Positions 15,339 to 22,947 are shown, numbered from the stretch's first letter. The stretch: DNA of 64,000 bases from Asticcacaulis excentricus CB 48 (GCF_000175215.2 NC_014816.1:1919001-1983000); one strand, 5' to 3'. The notes: a model not told the origin generated them from the sequence alone. Numbers and translations: made by a program.

Positions 15339-15444
15339 AGTTTGCGGACAGGCGCAAAGCGCTTGGCGCCGCGCTGGCTGCGCTCCCGCTTGGTCACTAG
15401 TCACTTCGCTCCGGTTTTTAAGTTTGCGCTCAGGCGCAAAGCGC
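15339..15444. repeat. Pair of 24-bp direct repeats downstream of tRNA-Leu
   Basis: AGTTTGCG-NN-CAGGCGCAAAGCGC occurs at 15339-15362 and again at 15421-15444, differing only in two adjacent bases (GA versus CT). Each copy can fold, TTTGCG pairing with CGCAAA. The DNA between them (GCGCTGGCTGCGCTCCCGCTTGGTCACTAG...) shows no gene. The interval from the tRNA to 15593 holds no other recognisable coding sequence. Confidence 0.6.
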
Positions 15445-15593
15445 ACGTTATTGGAGACGGTCTTTGTCCTTTGGGTAGAGACTATTGATCCCCACGGTGC
15501 CCCCATTAACCCCGTTTCTAAGCCCCTCCTTAAGCCATACGGTTTATTATCCACAGGGCGGGTGCCGAACGCACCGGTGACAGGTGGCGCAAG

Positions 15594-15812
15594 ATGATCG
15601 CTTTTAATACCGCAGCGGCCGGGGCTCTGAATGCGACGCGGATGTTTGACCGTGCCGCGACGAAGGTGGCTCAGTCCGCCGGGAGTGACATGAGCACCCT
15701 ATTAGGGGCCGTGGTGGTTCAGTCTGAGGCGCGCACCGCCTTTGCCGCCAATCTGGCCGTGATGAAAACTGCCGAAGAGATGACCGGTCGTCTGCTGGAT
15801 CTGAAAATCTAA
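15594..15812 (+). CDS. Miniprotein resembling the C-terminus of flagellar rod/hook proteins
   Basis: 72 residues, preceded by AGGTGG. The C-terminal part (SEARTAFAANLAVMKTAEEM, then LLDLKI) matches the pattern at the end of FlgC/FlgG/FlgE-type axial proteins (AQRAFEAN...V..TADEML..L..LK), which forms the coiled-coil D0 helix. The N-terminal half is an alanine-rich helix (FNTAAAGALNATRMFDRAAT). It could be a stand-alone D0-like axial subunit or a relic. No flagellar genes are adjacent. A TTATCCACA DnaA-box match lies at 15547-15555, before the start. Confidence 0.6.
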   Translation: MIAFNTAAAGALNATRMFDRAATKVAQSAGSDMSTLLGAVVVQSEARTAFAANLAVMKTAEEMTGRLLDLKI

Positions 15813-15891
15813 CGGTCTAAAACGTCTGCGCAGGGGATTGGCGCGGGGGCTCGTATAAGGGATATCTTTCCTCGAATGGACGGTTACCCCA

Positions 15892-16239
15892 ATGAAAAAA
15901 ACCCCGCTTCTGATCGCTTCCGCCCTGTTCCTGCTGCCGGCCGCCGCTATGGCGCAGACCGATGGTCAAACCCCGTCGCCAGGCGGCTGGGGCAATAGCG
16001 GCCCCGGCCCGCGCATGACCCCCGATGAGCGTTTTGCCCGCATGGATACCAATAAGGACGGCTTTATCACGCGCGATGAGTTCAAGGGCCGCCGCCCCGA
16101 GGCCTTCGACATGATGGACGCCAACAAGGATGGCAAGCTTACCAAGGACGAAATGGTCGCCTTCATGAAAGAGCGCATGGGACCGGGTGGTCCGCGTGGG
16201 GGTGGCGCATCGTCGTCGTCATCGAGCGGAGGGAACTAA
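15892..16239 (+). CDS. Exported EF-hand calcium-binding protein (1 of 3)
   Basis: 115 residues with a Sec signal peptide (MKKTPLLIASALFLLPAAAMAQ, probable cleavage after AMA). Two canonical 12-residue EF-hand loops lie at 52-63 (DTNKDGFITRDE) and 76-87 (DANKDGKLTKDE), and the low-complexity tail is rich in Gly and Ser. The protein is periplasmic or secreted and should bind Ca2+. It is 5 bp ahead of a second EF-hand gene, and an ECF sigma factor gene follows in the same run. Confidence 0.88.
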   Translation: MKKTPLLIASALFLLPAAAMAQTDGQTPSPGGWGNSGPGPRMTPDERFARMDTNKDGFITRDEFKGRRPEAFDMMDANKDGKLTKDEMVAFMKERMGPGGPRGGGASSSSSSGGN

Positions 16240-16244
16240 GGCCC

Positions 16245-16565
16245 ATGCGACCCATCGTCTTCACCCTGATGGCCGCTGGTCTGATGATGGCCGCCTCCCC
16301 CGTCTTCGCTCAGGCGACCCTGTGGCAGGAGCGGATGCAGGAACACCGCAAACGCGCCGATGAGATGCGTGACAAGTTCGAGGAGCGCCTGTTCAAACGC
16401 ACCGACGCCAATCAGGACAACTTCATCTCACGCGATGAGTTCCTGAAACAGGCCAATGAGCGTTTCGACCGTCTGGACGTCAATAAGGACGGCAAGCTAT
16501 CGCGCGAAGAGGTGCGGGCTGAGCTGAAGGGCCCCAAACGCCCGGCGGAGCCTAAGGACAAGTGA
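16245..16565 (+). CDS. Exported EF-hand protein (2 of 3)
   Basis: 106 residues with a signal peptide ending near SPVFAQA. A basic/acidic helix (ERMQEHRKRADEMRDKFEERL) precedes two EF-hand loops at 54-65 (DANQDNFISRDE, with Asn instead of the usual Gly at position 6) and 78-89 (DVNKDGKLSREE). Its stop codon overlaps the start of the sigma factor gene (TGATG), so the two are co-translated. Function unknown beyond predicted Ca2+ binding in the periplasm. Confidence 0.88.
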   Translation: MRPIVFTLMAAGLMMAASPVFAQATLWQERMQEHRKRADEMRDKFEERLFKRTDANQDNFISRDEFLKQANERFDRLDVNKDGKLSREEVRAELKGPKRPAEPKDK

Positions 16566-17119
16566 TGCGTGATACGGTGGGTGACGCGCAGCTTATGCGG
16601 CTGACGGCGGAGGGCGATGCCGCCGCCTTCCGTCAGCTCTTGGCGCGTCACCTGCCACGCGCGCACGCCGTGGCGTACCGCGTCCTGCTCAATCGGGAGG
16701 ACGCCGAAGACGCCGTGCAGGCGGCCTTCACCAAGGTGTGGGCCAATGCCGGGCGTTATGAGCCGGACCGCTCGGCTTTTTCGACCTGGCTATATACGAT
16801 TGTGACCCGCGCCTGCCTTGATCGGGCGCGGCGTTTCAAGCCCAAAACCCAGTCGATCGACGACTGGGCCGAGGCGCTGAGCGACGGCGCCCCGGATGCC
16901 GAAACGCAACTGTCGCAACAGCAGGCCGCCGGGGCCGTGCGCGCCGCCGTGGCGCAACTGCCGCTCAATCAACGCATGGCCGTGGCCTTGTGCTATTTCG
17001 AAGGCTTCAGCAATGCCGAGGCCGCCCAAAGCCTCAATATGAGCGTAAAAGCGGTGGAATCGCTGCTCGTGCGGGCGAGACGGCAGTTGAAGACTGTGTT
17101 AGGAGTAAAGGATGACTGA
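16565..17119 (+). CDS. ECF-type RNA polymerase sigma factor
   Basis: About 184 residues from ATG 16565; a GTG one codon earlier is also possible. Region 2 includes RVLLNREDAEDAVQAAFTKVW and SAFSTWLYTIVTRACLDRARR. Region 4 includes LPLNQRMAVALCYFEGFSNAEAAQSLNMSVKAVESLLVRARRQL. The length and lack of other domains fit a typical extracytoplasmic-function sigma. It is tightly packed between an EF-hand gene and a small membrane protein that is the probable anti-sigma, so it may respond to an envelope or calcium-related signal. That link is inferred from gene order only. Confidence 0.93.
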   Translation: MRDTVGDAQLMRLTAEGDAAAFRQLLARHLPRAHAVAYRVLLNREDAEDAVQAAFTKVWANAGRYEPDRSAFSTWLYTIVTRACLDRARRFKPKTQSIDDWAEALSDGAPDAETQLSQQQAAGAVRAAVAQLPLNQRMAVALCYFEGFSNAEAAQSLNMSVKAVESLLVRARRQLKTVLGVKDD

Positions 17120-17390
17120 GTTCGAACGCACATTGCAGCAGTGGAAGCCCCCGCAACCGGCGACGGGATTGTCTGACCGCATTGCGCGTGAGGCTATGCG
17201 TCGGCCGCAGGGCCTTGCCTGGCGCGAAGTGGCGCAACGCAGCCTGACCGAATGGCGCTACGGTCTGGTCTACAAGGCCGCCGCACTGGCCGCCTGTGTC
17301 GTCATCGGCGTGGGCGTGTCGGTCAGCCTGAATCCGCCCGCCGCGCAGGAGGCCGATCTCGACGAACTGGCCTTTATCGTTGGAATCTGA
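17112..17390 (+). CDS. Small single-pass membrane protein, probable anti-sigma factor
   Basis: 92 residues starting inside the 3' end of the sigma factor gene (8-bp overlap). An N-terminal cytoplasmic part of about 55 residues (FERTLQQWKPPQPATGLSDRI...) is followed by one membrane segment (LAACVVIGVGVSVSL) and a short periplasmic tail. Position, overlap and topology fit a membrane anti-sigma of minimal size. No zinc-binding (ZAS) motif is seen. The assignment is by context. Confidence 0.65.
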   Translation: MTEFERTLQQWKPPQPATGLSDRIAREAMRRPQGLAWREVAQRSLTEWRYGLVYKAAALAACVVIGVGVSVSLNPPAAQEADLDELAFIVGI

Positions 17391-17452
17391 GGCGTCGCTA
17401 TAATTCTGCCGCTTACTGGCATTAGGATGTCGCCTTGAACCGGAGGTGACCC

Positions 17453-17776
17453 ATGCACAAGACCCTGATCTGGCTGATCCCCGCCCTGAGCCTGTCGGCA
17501 CTGCCCTCTGTGGCCGAAACCGTCGCGCCGCCCAAAACCGCTGCTGAAAAGCAGGCCCTGCGCAGCCGCCTCGATGCGGAGGTCGATAAGCAGTTCCGCA
17601 GGACCGACAGCAATAGGGACGGCAAGATTTCGCGCGCTGAGCTGACCAAGGTCAGCCCCAAAAACGCGGCCTATTTCGATCTGGTCGATATGAACCGCGA
17701 CGGGACGCTCAGCCGCGCCGAACTGAGCGCTGTGGCCAGTCTGATGTTTGAAAATTGGGTGGCAGAAAACGGGTAA
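17453..17776 (+). CDS. Exported EF-hand protein (3 of 3)
   Basis: 107 residues with a signal peptide (MHKTLIWLIPALSLSALPSVAE). EF-hand loops lie at 52-63 (DSNRDGKISRAE) and 79-90 (DMNRDGTLSRAE). A GGAGGTGACCC ribosome-binding site precedes the start. It is separated from the anti-sigma-like gene by 62 bp, so it may have its own promoter. It resembles the two EF-hand proteins before the sigma factor gene and is probably a paralogue acting in the same compartment. Confidence 0.85.
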   Translation: MHKTLIWLIPALSLSALPSVAETVAPPKTAAEKQALRSRLDAEVDKQFRRTDSNRDGKISRAELTKVSPKNAAYFDLVDMNRDGTLSRAELSAVASLMFENWVAENG

Positions 17777-17796
17777 CCGGCCACACTATGTAAAGA

Positions 17797-17832
17797 TCTG
17801 GCCACGAAAAACACGAAAAATTTAGTGGCCGA
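17797..17832. repeat. Inverted repeat with CCACGAAAAACACGAAAAA
   Basis: GGCCAC and GTGGCC enclose GAAAAACACGAAAAATTTA in the gap between the third EF-hand gene and the convergent lrp-type gene. The CCACGAAAAACACGAA pattern is a simple repeat-like sequence that I have seen between genes in other bacteria. It might act as a weak terminator for either gene. Confidence 0.35.
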
Positions 17833-17846
17833 AGTCTGCCGAAACC

Positions 17847-18311
17847 TCAGACCGCCTTCACCGTGCGAATTGAAAACTGCGACACCAGCTTGGACACGCC
17901 CGGCATGGTCGAAAGTACGTCGCGGTGAACGTCCTCATAAGACAGGCTTTCGCGCAGCACGATTTTCAGCAGATAGTCCGCTTCACCCGACATAAGGTGG
18001 CATTCTTCCACGGCGGCGATCTGCACCACCGCCTTTTCGAACTTTTCGAAGGTTTCGCGGCGCTGATCCTGAAGCGTAACGTGCACAAAGACCATGCCCT
18101 GCTTGCCGTGCACGCTTTCGGCAATCACCGCGCGATAGCCCGTTATGATGCCTCGCTGCTCCAGAAGCTTGACGCGACGGTGCGCCGCCGAGGGGCTAAG
18201 CCCCACCTTTTCCCCCAGCTCCGCCGCCGTGGCCCGCGCGTCATTGCGCAAAACCTTGATCAGTTCGCGGTCGAAAGAATCGAGATCGGAAAATTTATCA
18301 GCGTTCGCCAT
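17847..18311 (-). CDS. Lrp/AsnC-family transcriptional regulator
   Basis: 154 residues from ATG 18311. The N-terminal helix-turn-helix reads LDSFDRELIKVLRNDARATAAELGEKVGLSPSAAHRRVKLLEQRG, and a C-terminal RAM ligand-binding domain follows (EECHLMSGEADYLLKIV). It is divergent from alanine dehydrogenase with 121 bp between, the classic arrangement of a local Lrp activator controlling ald in response to alanine. The intergenic DNA is AT-rich, as expected for an Lrp target. Confidence 0.92.
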   Translation of the reverse strand: MANADKFSDLDSFDRELIKVLRNDARATAAELGEKVGLSPSAAHRRVKLLEQRGIITGYRAVIAESVHGKQGMVFVHVTLQDQRRETFEKFEKAVVQIAAVEECHLMSGEADYLLKIVLRESLSYEDVHRDVLSTMPGVSKLVSQFSIRTVKAV

Positions 18312-18402
18312 GGAATTGAGAATATATCCCGCAAATCGGCAGCACAAGCCACATAATTGCAAGAAAATCCACCGAATTTCGTATCATTATCTACCATTAA
18401 AC

Positions 18403-18412
18403 GTGATCACAA
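18403..18412. promoter_or_regulatory. GTGATCAC palindrome before ald, similar to the GntR operator core
   Basis: CGTGATCACA lies about 20 bp before the ald start and matches the TGTGATCACA palindromes of the polyamine locus at 9 of 10 bases. The 8-bp core GTGATCAC also occurs inside the aminotransferase coding sequence near 12414, so chance is a real possibility. Confidence 0.35.
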
Positions 18413-18432
18413 TTTCACGGGAGGAGTAGGTA

Positions 18433-19530
18433 ATGAAAATTAGCGTGCCAAAGGAAATCAAGAACCACGAATACCGTGTCGGGCTGACGCCGGGCAGCGT
18501 GGCCGAACTCACCCACTACGGTCATCAGGTGTTTGTCGAAACACAGGCCGGGGCCGGCATCGGCTTCAGCGACGCCGACTATCAGGCCGCCGGGGCCACG
18601 ATCGTCGCTAACGCAGAAGCCACCTTCGAGGCAGGCGACCTGATCGTCAAGGTCAAGGAGCCCCAACTGCACGAATGCGCCTGGCTGAAGCCGCATCAGA
18701 CCCTGTTCACCTATCTGCACCTCGCCGCCGACAAGCCGCAGGCCGAAGCGCTGATGGCGTCGGGCGCCACCTGTATCGCCTATGAGACCGTGACCGAGCC
18801 GCAAGGTGGACTGCCGCTGCTGCGCCCCATGTCGGAAGTGGCCGGGCGCATTTCGGTGCATGTCGGGGCCAGCTATCTGCATAAGGCCTATGGTGGGCGT
18901 GGCGTGCTGATGGGCGGCGTGCCGGGTGTCGAACCGGCGAAGGTCGTCATCATAGGCGCGGGCGTTGCGGGTATTAACGCGGCTCAGATGGCCGCCGGGC
19001 TACAGGCTGACGTGACCGTGTTCGACGTCTCGGCCCACAAACTGATAGAGATCGACCGCCTGTTCCACGGCCGCGTCAAGACCGCCTATTCGGCCCGTGC
19101 CGCTCTGGCCGCTGCCGTGGCTGAGGCCGATCTGGTCATCGGGGCCGTGCTGATCCCCGGCGCGGCGGCCCCGAAGCTGGTCACGAGCGACATGCTGAAG
19201 ACAATGAAACGCGGCGCGGTGATGGTCGATATCGCCATTGATCAGGGCGGCTGTTTTGAAACCTCGCACCCGACCACGCATCAGGACCCGATCTTCCTTG
19301 TGGACGGCATTGTGCACTATTGCGTCGCCAACATGCCGGGCGCGGTGGCGCGCACCTCGACCCTGGCGCTCAATAACGCCACCCTGCCCTTCGTGGTGAA
19401 GATGGCGAGGCTGGGCGTCGCCGAAGCGCTGAAGACCGATGCGCATCTTAAGGCCGGGCTGAATGTGGCTGGCGGGCATATCCGCCACGCCGCCGTGGCC
19501 GAGGCGCTCAGCCTGCCGTTTGTGGCCTGA
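18433..19530 (+). CDS. ald: Alanine dehydrogenase
   Basis: 365 residues. The N-terminal substrate domain holds MKISVPKEIKNHEYRVGLTP, the conserved Lys in VKVKEPQ, and YLHLAADKP. The NAD-binding domain has GAGVAGINAAQMAAGL. The tail has VDGIVHYCVANMPGAVARTST, a hallmark of Ald. It converts L-alanine to pyruvate and ammonia with NAD+. GGGAGGAG precedes the start. It is divergent from an Lrp-type regulator. It could recycle alanine made by the pyruvate-dependent aminotransferase at 11643. Confidence 0.97.
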   Translation: MKISVPKEIKNHEYRVGLTPGSVAELTHYGHQVFVETQAGAGIGFSDADYQAAGATIVANAEATFEAGDLIVKVKEPQLHECAWLKPHQTLFTYLHLAADKPQAEALMASGATCIAYETVTEPQGGLPLLRPMSEVAGRISVHVGASYLHKAYGGRGVLMGGVPGVEPAKVVIIGAGVAGINAAQMAAGLQADVTVFDVSAHKLIEIDRLFHGRVKTAYSARAALAAAVAEADLVIGAVLIPGAAAPKLVTSDMLKTMKRGAVMVDIAIDQGGCFETSHPTTHQDPIFLVDGIVHYCVANMPGAVARTSTLALNNATLPFVVKMARLGVAEALKTDAHLKAGLNVAGGHIRHAAVAEALSLPFVA

Positions 19531-19677
19531 TAACAAGCGGTCACAGGGTGCGGCGTCCTGCCGCACCTCCAGGCTGTTTTTTTCGAGCTGGAGGTCTGGA
19601 AATCCCTCTGGATGACCCTATCTACAGCCTACCAGCCGGTCAGACGTCCCCCCCCCCTGAACTGTCCGGCTGAAGAT

Positions 19678-19722
19678 GGCGCTTGAGACTTCCCCCCTGG
19701 TCTCAAGCGCCTTTTCTTTTTT
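19678..19722 (+). terminator. Strong rho-independent terminator after ald
   Basis: GGCGCTTGAGAC (19678-19689) pairs perfectly with GTCTCAAGCGCC (19700-19711) and is followed by TTTTCTTTTTT. The stretch from the ald stop to here (about 150 bp) contains no gene. Confidence 0.92.
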
Positions 19723-19743
19723 GGCGCCTTTTCTTTTTGACTC

Positions 19744-20670
19744 CTAAGCCGGCCATTTCGGCAGGACGTGGGTCATCAGGGGCCACAGGTTGTTGCGCGC
19801 GGCCTGCGCCGGGCGCGCATTATTGCGGTCGGTCGGCGCGGGCAGGGTCACGACGGGTGAAGTTCGCATCGTCTGCCCCGGATAGTAATCCATATGGTCG
19901 AAATTGCGGTCCACAGCCGGGTCGAGCCATAGGAAGGTTGAGGGGATCTGGTAGTTTGAGACATTGGCAGGGCGCGGTTTGGCCCCCGTCCGCCCCAGAG
20001 CGGCGGTCAAAGGCGCGTCGATTTCGCCGGTAAAGGTCGCGGCAAAATTGCCCGGCGGATAGGCCAACATCAGAATTTTGTCGGCCCTTGAGGCCAGTAT
20101 AGAAATGCGTTCGGCCTTTGACTCCACGCCCTTATAGCGCTTGGCAAAGGCGTCGGCATTGACCGCCGGGGCCGTCAGGCACACCTCACGGAAGCGGCGC
20201 TTGGCCGTCTTCAGGCACTCCAGACCGACCCGCCCTCCCAGACTGTGCGAGATGAAATTCACCTCCGCAGCCGCGCCGCAATGGGTATCGACAAATTCCG
20301 CCAGCCGTTTACCCGCGGCGATCGCGTCGTGGTGCTCGGTGATATAGTTGAGCGGCGTGCCCCCCTCGCCCGGCCACAGCACGCCAATAACCAGATAGCT
20401 TTCATCGAGGCTGAGGAACTGCCGCACACCAGACAGGGCGTTCAAACCATCGCGCATCGTGACATTGTAGCCGTGCGTCACAAAGACCAGCCGCCGGTTG
20501 GCCACATAGTTGGCCAACAGCGCCACATCGGCATAGGTCTGCACGCCGCTCGCATAGGGTTTGATCACCTCGCCGTCGCGTTTGGTGACGTAATGCAGCC
20601 GCGCCTGGTTGAGGTCAGCGACCGTCGTAGTCCCCGGATTGGGGCCGCCGCGCACATCGAAAAACCACAC
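19744..20670 (-). CDS. Alpha/beta hydrolase (DUF900-like), unknown substrate
   Basis: 308 residues starting with GTG 20670, preceded by AAGGGGTAGGCC. The oxyanion strand VFVTHGYNV, the nucleophile elbow SHSLGGR, and a probable His near HMDYYPG or HVLPKW are visible. The N-terminus (MWFFDVRGG) has no signal peptide. It begins 3 bp after a membrane-protein gene, so they form a two-gene operon. Proteins with the THGYN and SHSLGG pattern form the DUF900 hydrolase group. The substrate is unknown, and an unusual partner gene makes this pair interesting. Confidence 0.75.
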   Translation of the reverse strand: MWFFDVRGGPNPGTTTVADLNQARLHYVTKRDGEVIKPYASGVQTYADVALLANYVANRRLVFVTHGYNVTMRDGLNALSGVRQFLSLDESYLVIGVLWPGEGGTPLNYITEHHDAIAAGKRLAEFVDTHCGAAAEVNFISHSLGGRVGLECLKTAKRRFREVCLTAPAVNADAFAKRYKGVESKAERISILASRADKILMLAYPPGNFAATFTGEIDAPLTAALGRTGAKPRPANVSNYQIPSTFLWLDPAVDRNFDHMDYYPGQTMRTSPVVTLPAPTDRNNARPAQAARNNLWPLMTHVLPKWPA

Positions 20671-20673
20671 GGC

Positions 20674-21516
20674 CTACCCCTTGTTCGTCACGGTTTTCAG
20701 GGCATCACTGGCCGCGCGCAGGGCCGAGGTCAGGTCCTTGGCGATCGGGGCTAAAGGCACGGCCAGCAGGCCCAGAATGGCCGCGCCGGCAAACACCGCC
20801 GTGTCGTCTACACTACCGTCGGCATAGGCAAACGCCGCCCCGCAGGCCAGCGCCAGCCCCAGCGACACCACCGCTGCCGACAGACGGGCCTTGGCGCGAT
20901 AATCGTGGTCAGCCAGCTCAAACGCCGCGTCCAGCCGCGCCCGCACCAGCGCATCAAACCGCCCTAGCGCGTCAAAGGCCTGCTGCGTGCGAAGGGCTTC
21001 GGCGCGCGACACTTCCGGCTCTGTCGCCGCCAGCGCCATCGGGTCATCGGCCTCCGGAGGCGGCGGCACGGGCGGGTTTTTGATCAGGCGCACGGCGTCT
21101 TTCAGACTGGCCACCTCTACGGGTGTCCCCCCCGTTTCCGACCCCGCCGCCAGCTTGACGCCCGGCGCGTTGGTGTTGAGCAGACGGTCGAGAAGTGCCT
21201 GCGGATTGTCGTCATTGAGCCCCAGCCTCACCATGGCGATGACCGTATTGATCTGCTGCTCATGCGGCGTGCCGTTCAGCCAGTAGCCGCGCAGCACCGG
21301 CTCCCAAGAGCGCCCAAGCGCCACGCTGAGCGCCGGTTCCAGGGCCTCATAAACCGCCTTGATATGCTTGTAACCATAAGAGGAGACCCCATACCCGGGG
21401 AAGATACCCCGCGACGCATCAACCAAGGCAGACGCCGCCGTGCCGACCGCGCCTGTGGCCAGTATCACCACCCCGGCATGTTCGATAAGTTGTGTAGCCA
21501 CCGTTGCATCGGTCAT
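20674..21516 (-). CDS. Uncharacterised protein with C-terminal paired membrane helices
   Basis: 280 residues. The N-terminus has one hydrophobic helix (GVVILATGAVGTAASALV). A soluble middle region follows with a Pro-rich linker (NPPVPPPPEADDP) near residue 150, and the C-terminal pair of membrane helices reads SAAVVSLGLALACGAAFAYA and FAGAAILGLLAVPLAPI. A short cytoplasmic tail ends KTVTNKG. It lies directly upstream of the alpha/beta hydrolase gene. I recognise no family. A membrane anchor or sensor for the hydrolase is a guess. Confidence 0.7.
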   Translation of the reverse strand: MTDATVATQLIEHAGVVILATGAVGTAASALVDASRGIFPGYGVSSYGYKHIKAVYEALEPALSVALGRSWEPVLRGYWLNGTPHEQQINTVIAMVRLGLNDDNPQALLDRLLNTNAPGVKLAAGSETGGTPVEVASLKDAVRLIKNPPVPPPPEADDPMALAATEPEVSRAEALRTQQAFDALGRFDALVRARLDAAFELADHDYRAKARLSAAVVSLGLALACGAAFAYADGSVDDTAVFAGAAILGLLAVPLAPIAKDLTSALRAASDALKTVTNKG

Positions 21517-21642
21517 GTCATCCCCCTATGGATTAATACAACCTTAAGACGATAACCATGTTACGGATCATCTGTAAAGCGCGCAAAGCCCCTTGCTTTG
21601 AGGCTCCATGCTTGTCACAGGGTCAGACAGGGAGGACAGAGA

Positions 21643-22125
21643 ATGACCGATATTTCTGAAGCCACACTCGACGACCTGCCGCGCATCCAGGTGCTGGCGC
21701 GCGACATCTGGCCGGAATGTTTCGCGGGCATCCTGCCGCCGGAGCGCATTGAACCGATGGTCGAAGCCATCTACGCGCTGGACACCCTGCGCGACGACGT
21801 GCAGATGCGCGGCCATCGCTACTGGCTGGCGCAGGCCGATGGGCGCGACGCCGGCTACGTGTCCGCCTATCAGGAAGGCGCGCGCCTGTGGCTAAAGAAG
21901 CTCTATCTGCACCGCGCCTGCCGCGGCAGGGGCACGGGCAAGGCGCTGATCGACACCATCCTGAACGCCTTTCCTGACGCGCGCGAACTGGCCCTGTATG
22001 TCAATGATGGCAATGCGCCGGCTATAGCCTTTTACCACGCACAGGGCTTTGAGATCGAAGCCACCGTCCCCGTGCGCATGGGCCCGTTTGACTTTACTGA
22101 CCACATAATGCGCAAAGCGCTCTGA
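21643..22125 (+). CDS. GNAT-family N-acetyltransferase (tandem copy 1)
   Basis: 160 residues from ATG 21643, with GGAGGA about 7 bases before. The GNAT fold has the acetyl-CoA loop RGRGTGKALI and the C-terminal NAPAIAFYHAQGF. A second, diverged copy follows at 22291; both share the pattern ALDTL..D...RGH.YW.A and end with MRKAL/S. The substrate is unknown; small-molecule or protein N-acetylation are both possible. Confidence 0.88.
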   Translation: MTDISEATLDDLPRIQVLARDIWPECFAGILPPERIEPMVEAIYALDTLRDDVQMRGHRYWLAQADGRDAGYVSAYQEGARLWLKKLYLHRACRGRGTGKALIDTILNAFPDARELALYVNDGNAPAIAFYHAQGFEIEATVPVRMGPFDFTDHIMRKAL

Positions 22126-22290
22126 TCTGATCCGCACACGACTTGAAATAATATTTCACAGGACGTGAATTTCATGGCACCTTGCCCACAGGCGTAACTG
22201 CCATTCGGAGGAATTGACACAGGGAAGACCCAAAGGCGCCCTGATGTCTTGGTAAAGGCACCCCCGCTGCCAGGAACACGGAGGTCACAC

Positions 22291-22800
22291 ATGGCGAACC
22301 CGCCCAAAATCCGCCGCATCCGCACGGACGAACTGTTTATCGTGCGCGATCTCGCCATGCTGATCTGGCCGCGCCTTTACCGCAACGTCGTCTCCCCCGT
22401 GCAGATGGACGCCATCATCAGCGCCCTGTTCGATCTCGACACCCTCGAAGCCGATATGGACGAACGTGGCCACGTGTACTGGGTCGCCGAAATCAACAGT
22501 ATCCCGGTGGGCTTCCTGTCCGCTGCTGCCGAAAACGGGCACGTCAGCGTGCACAAGATCTACGTCCTCGAAGACCATCGTGGCACCGGCGTCGGCAAGG
22601 CCCTAATGCAGGCCGCCCTCGGCCACTTCCCTGACACCCGCACCCTGTCGCTGATTGTGCCCAAGGACCACGACCACGGTATCGGCTTCTCGCTGAAATC
22701 CGGCTTCACCTTCGACCACGAAGAACCCACCCGCGTCGGCGGCTATGACCTCACCAACTACGTCATGCGCAAAAGCCTCGATACCGCCGGGGTGTCGTAG
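22291..22800 (+). CDS. GNAT-family N-acetyltransferase (tandem copy 2)
   Basis: 169 residues from ATG 22291, with GGAGG before it. The acetyl-CoA loop is HRGTGVGKALM. Its layout follows the copy at 21643 along its whole length (FDLDTLEADMDERGHVYWVAE; C-terminal NYVMRKS), so the two arose by tandem duplication. The usual Asn/Tyr near the C-terminus is replaced (HGIGFSLKSGF), so substrate or activity may differ. About 165 bp separate the copies, so each may have its own promoter. Confidence 0.87.
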   Translation: MANPPKIRRIRTDELFIVRDLAMLIWPRLYRNVVSPVQMDAIISALFDLDTLEADMDERGHVYWVAEINSIPVGFLSAAAENGHVSVHKIYVLEDHRGTGVGKALMQAALGHFPDTRTLSLIVPKDHDHGIGFSLKSGFTFDHEEPTRVGGYDLTNYVMRKSLDTAGVS

Positions 22801-22880
22801 GGCTGAGAGTCTGGGTTTAGGATTCTGGATTTAAGATTCTGGGGCCACTTAGCCCCAGACCCCGTTAAGAGCGCTTAGCT

Positions 22881-22947
22881 TATACCTCCCCAGCTTTCTG
22901 GGGAGGCGGACCGCACGAACCGCCATGGGCGGTGGGATTCGGTGGTG
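22881..22947. repeat. Palindromic intergenic repeat (family A)
   Basis: TATACCTCCCCAGCTTTCTGGGGAGG is a 10-bp-stem hairpin almost identical to the one at 38301-38330, followed by CGGACCGCACGAACCGCCATGGGCGGTGGGA. It lies in the 171-bp gap between the second acetyltransferase and the convergent protease gene. Confidence 0.7.

Noticed and set aside
15547..15555. TTATCCACA as evidence of a replication origin near tRNA-Leu
   Set aside because: A single strict DnaA box without an AT-rich unwinding region, other boxes or origin-linked genes; listed only in passing.
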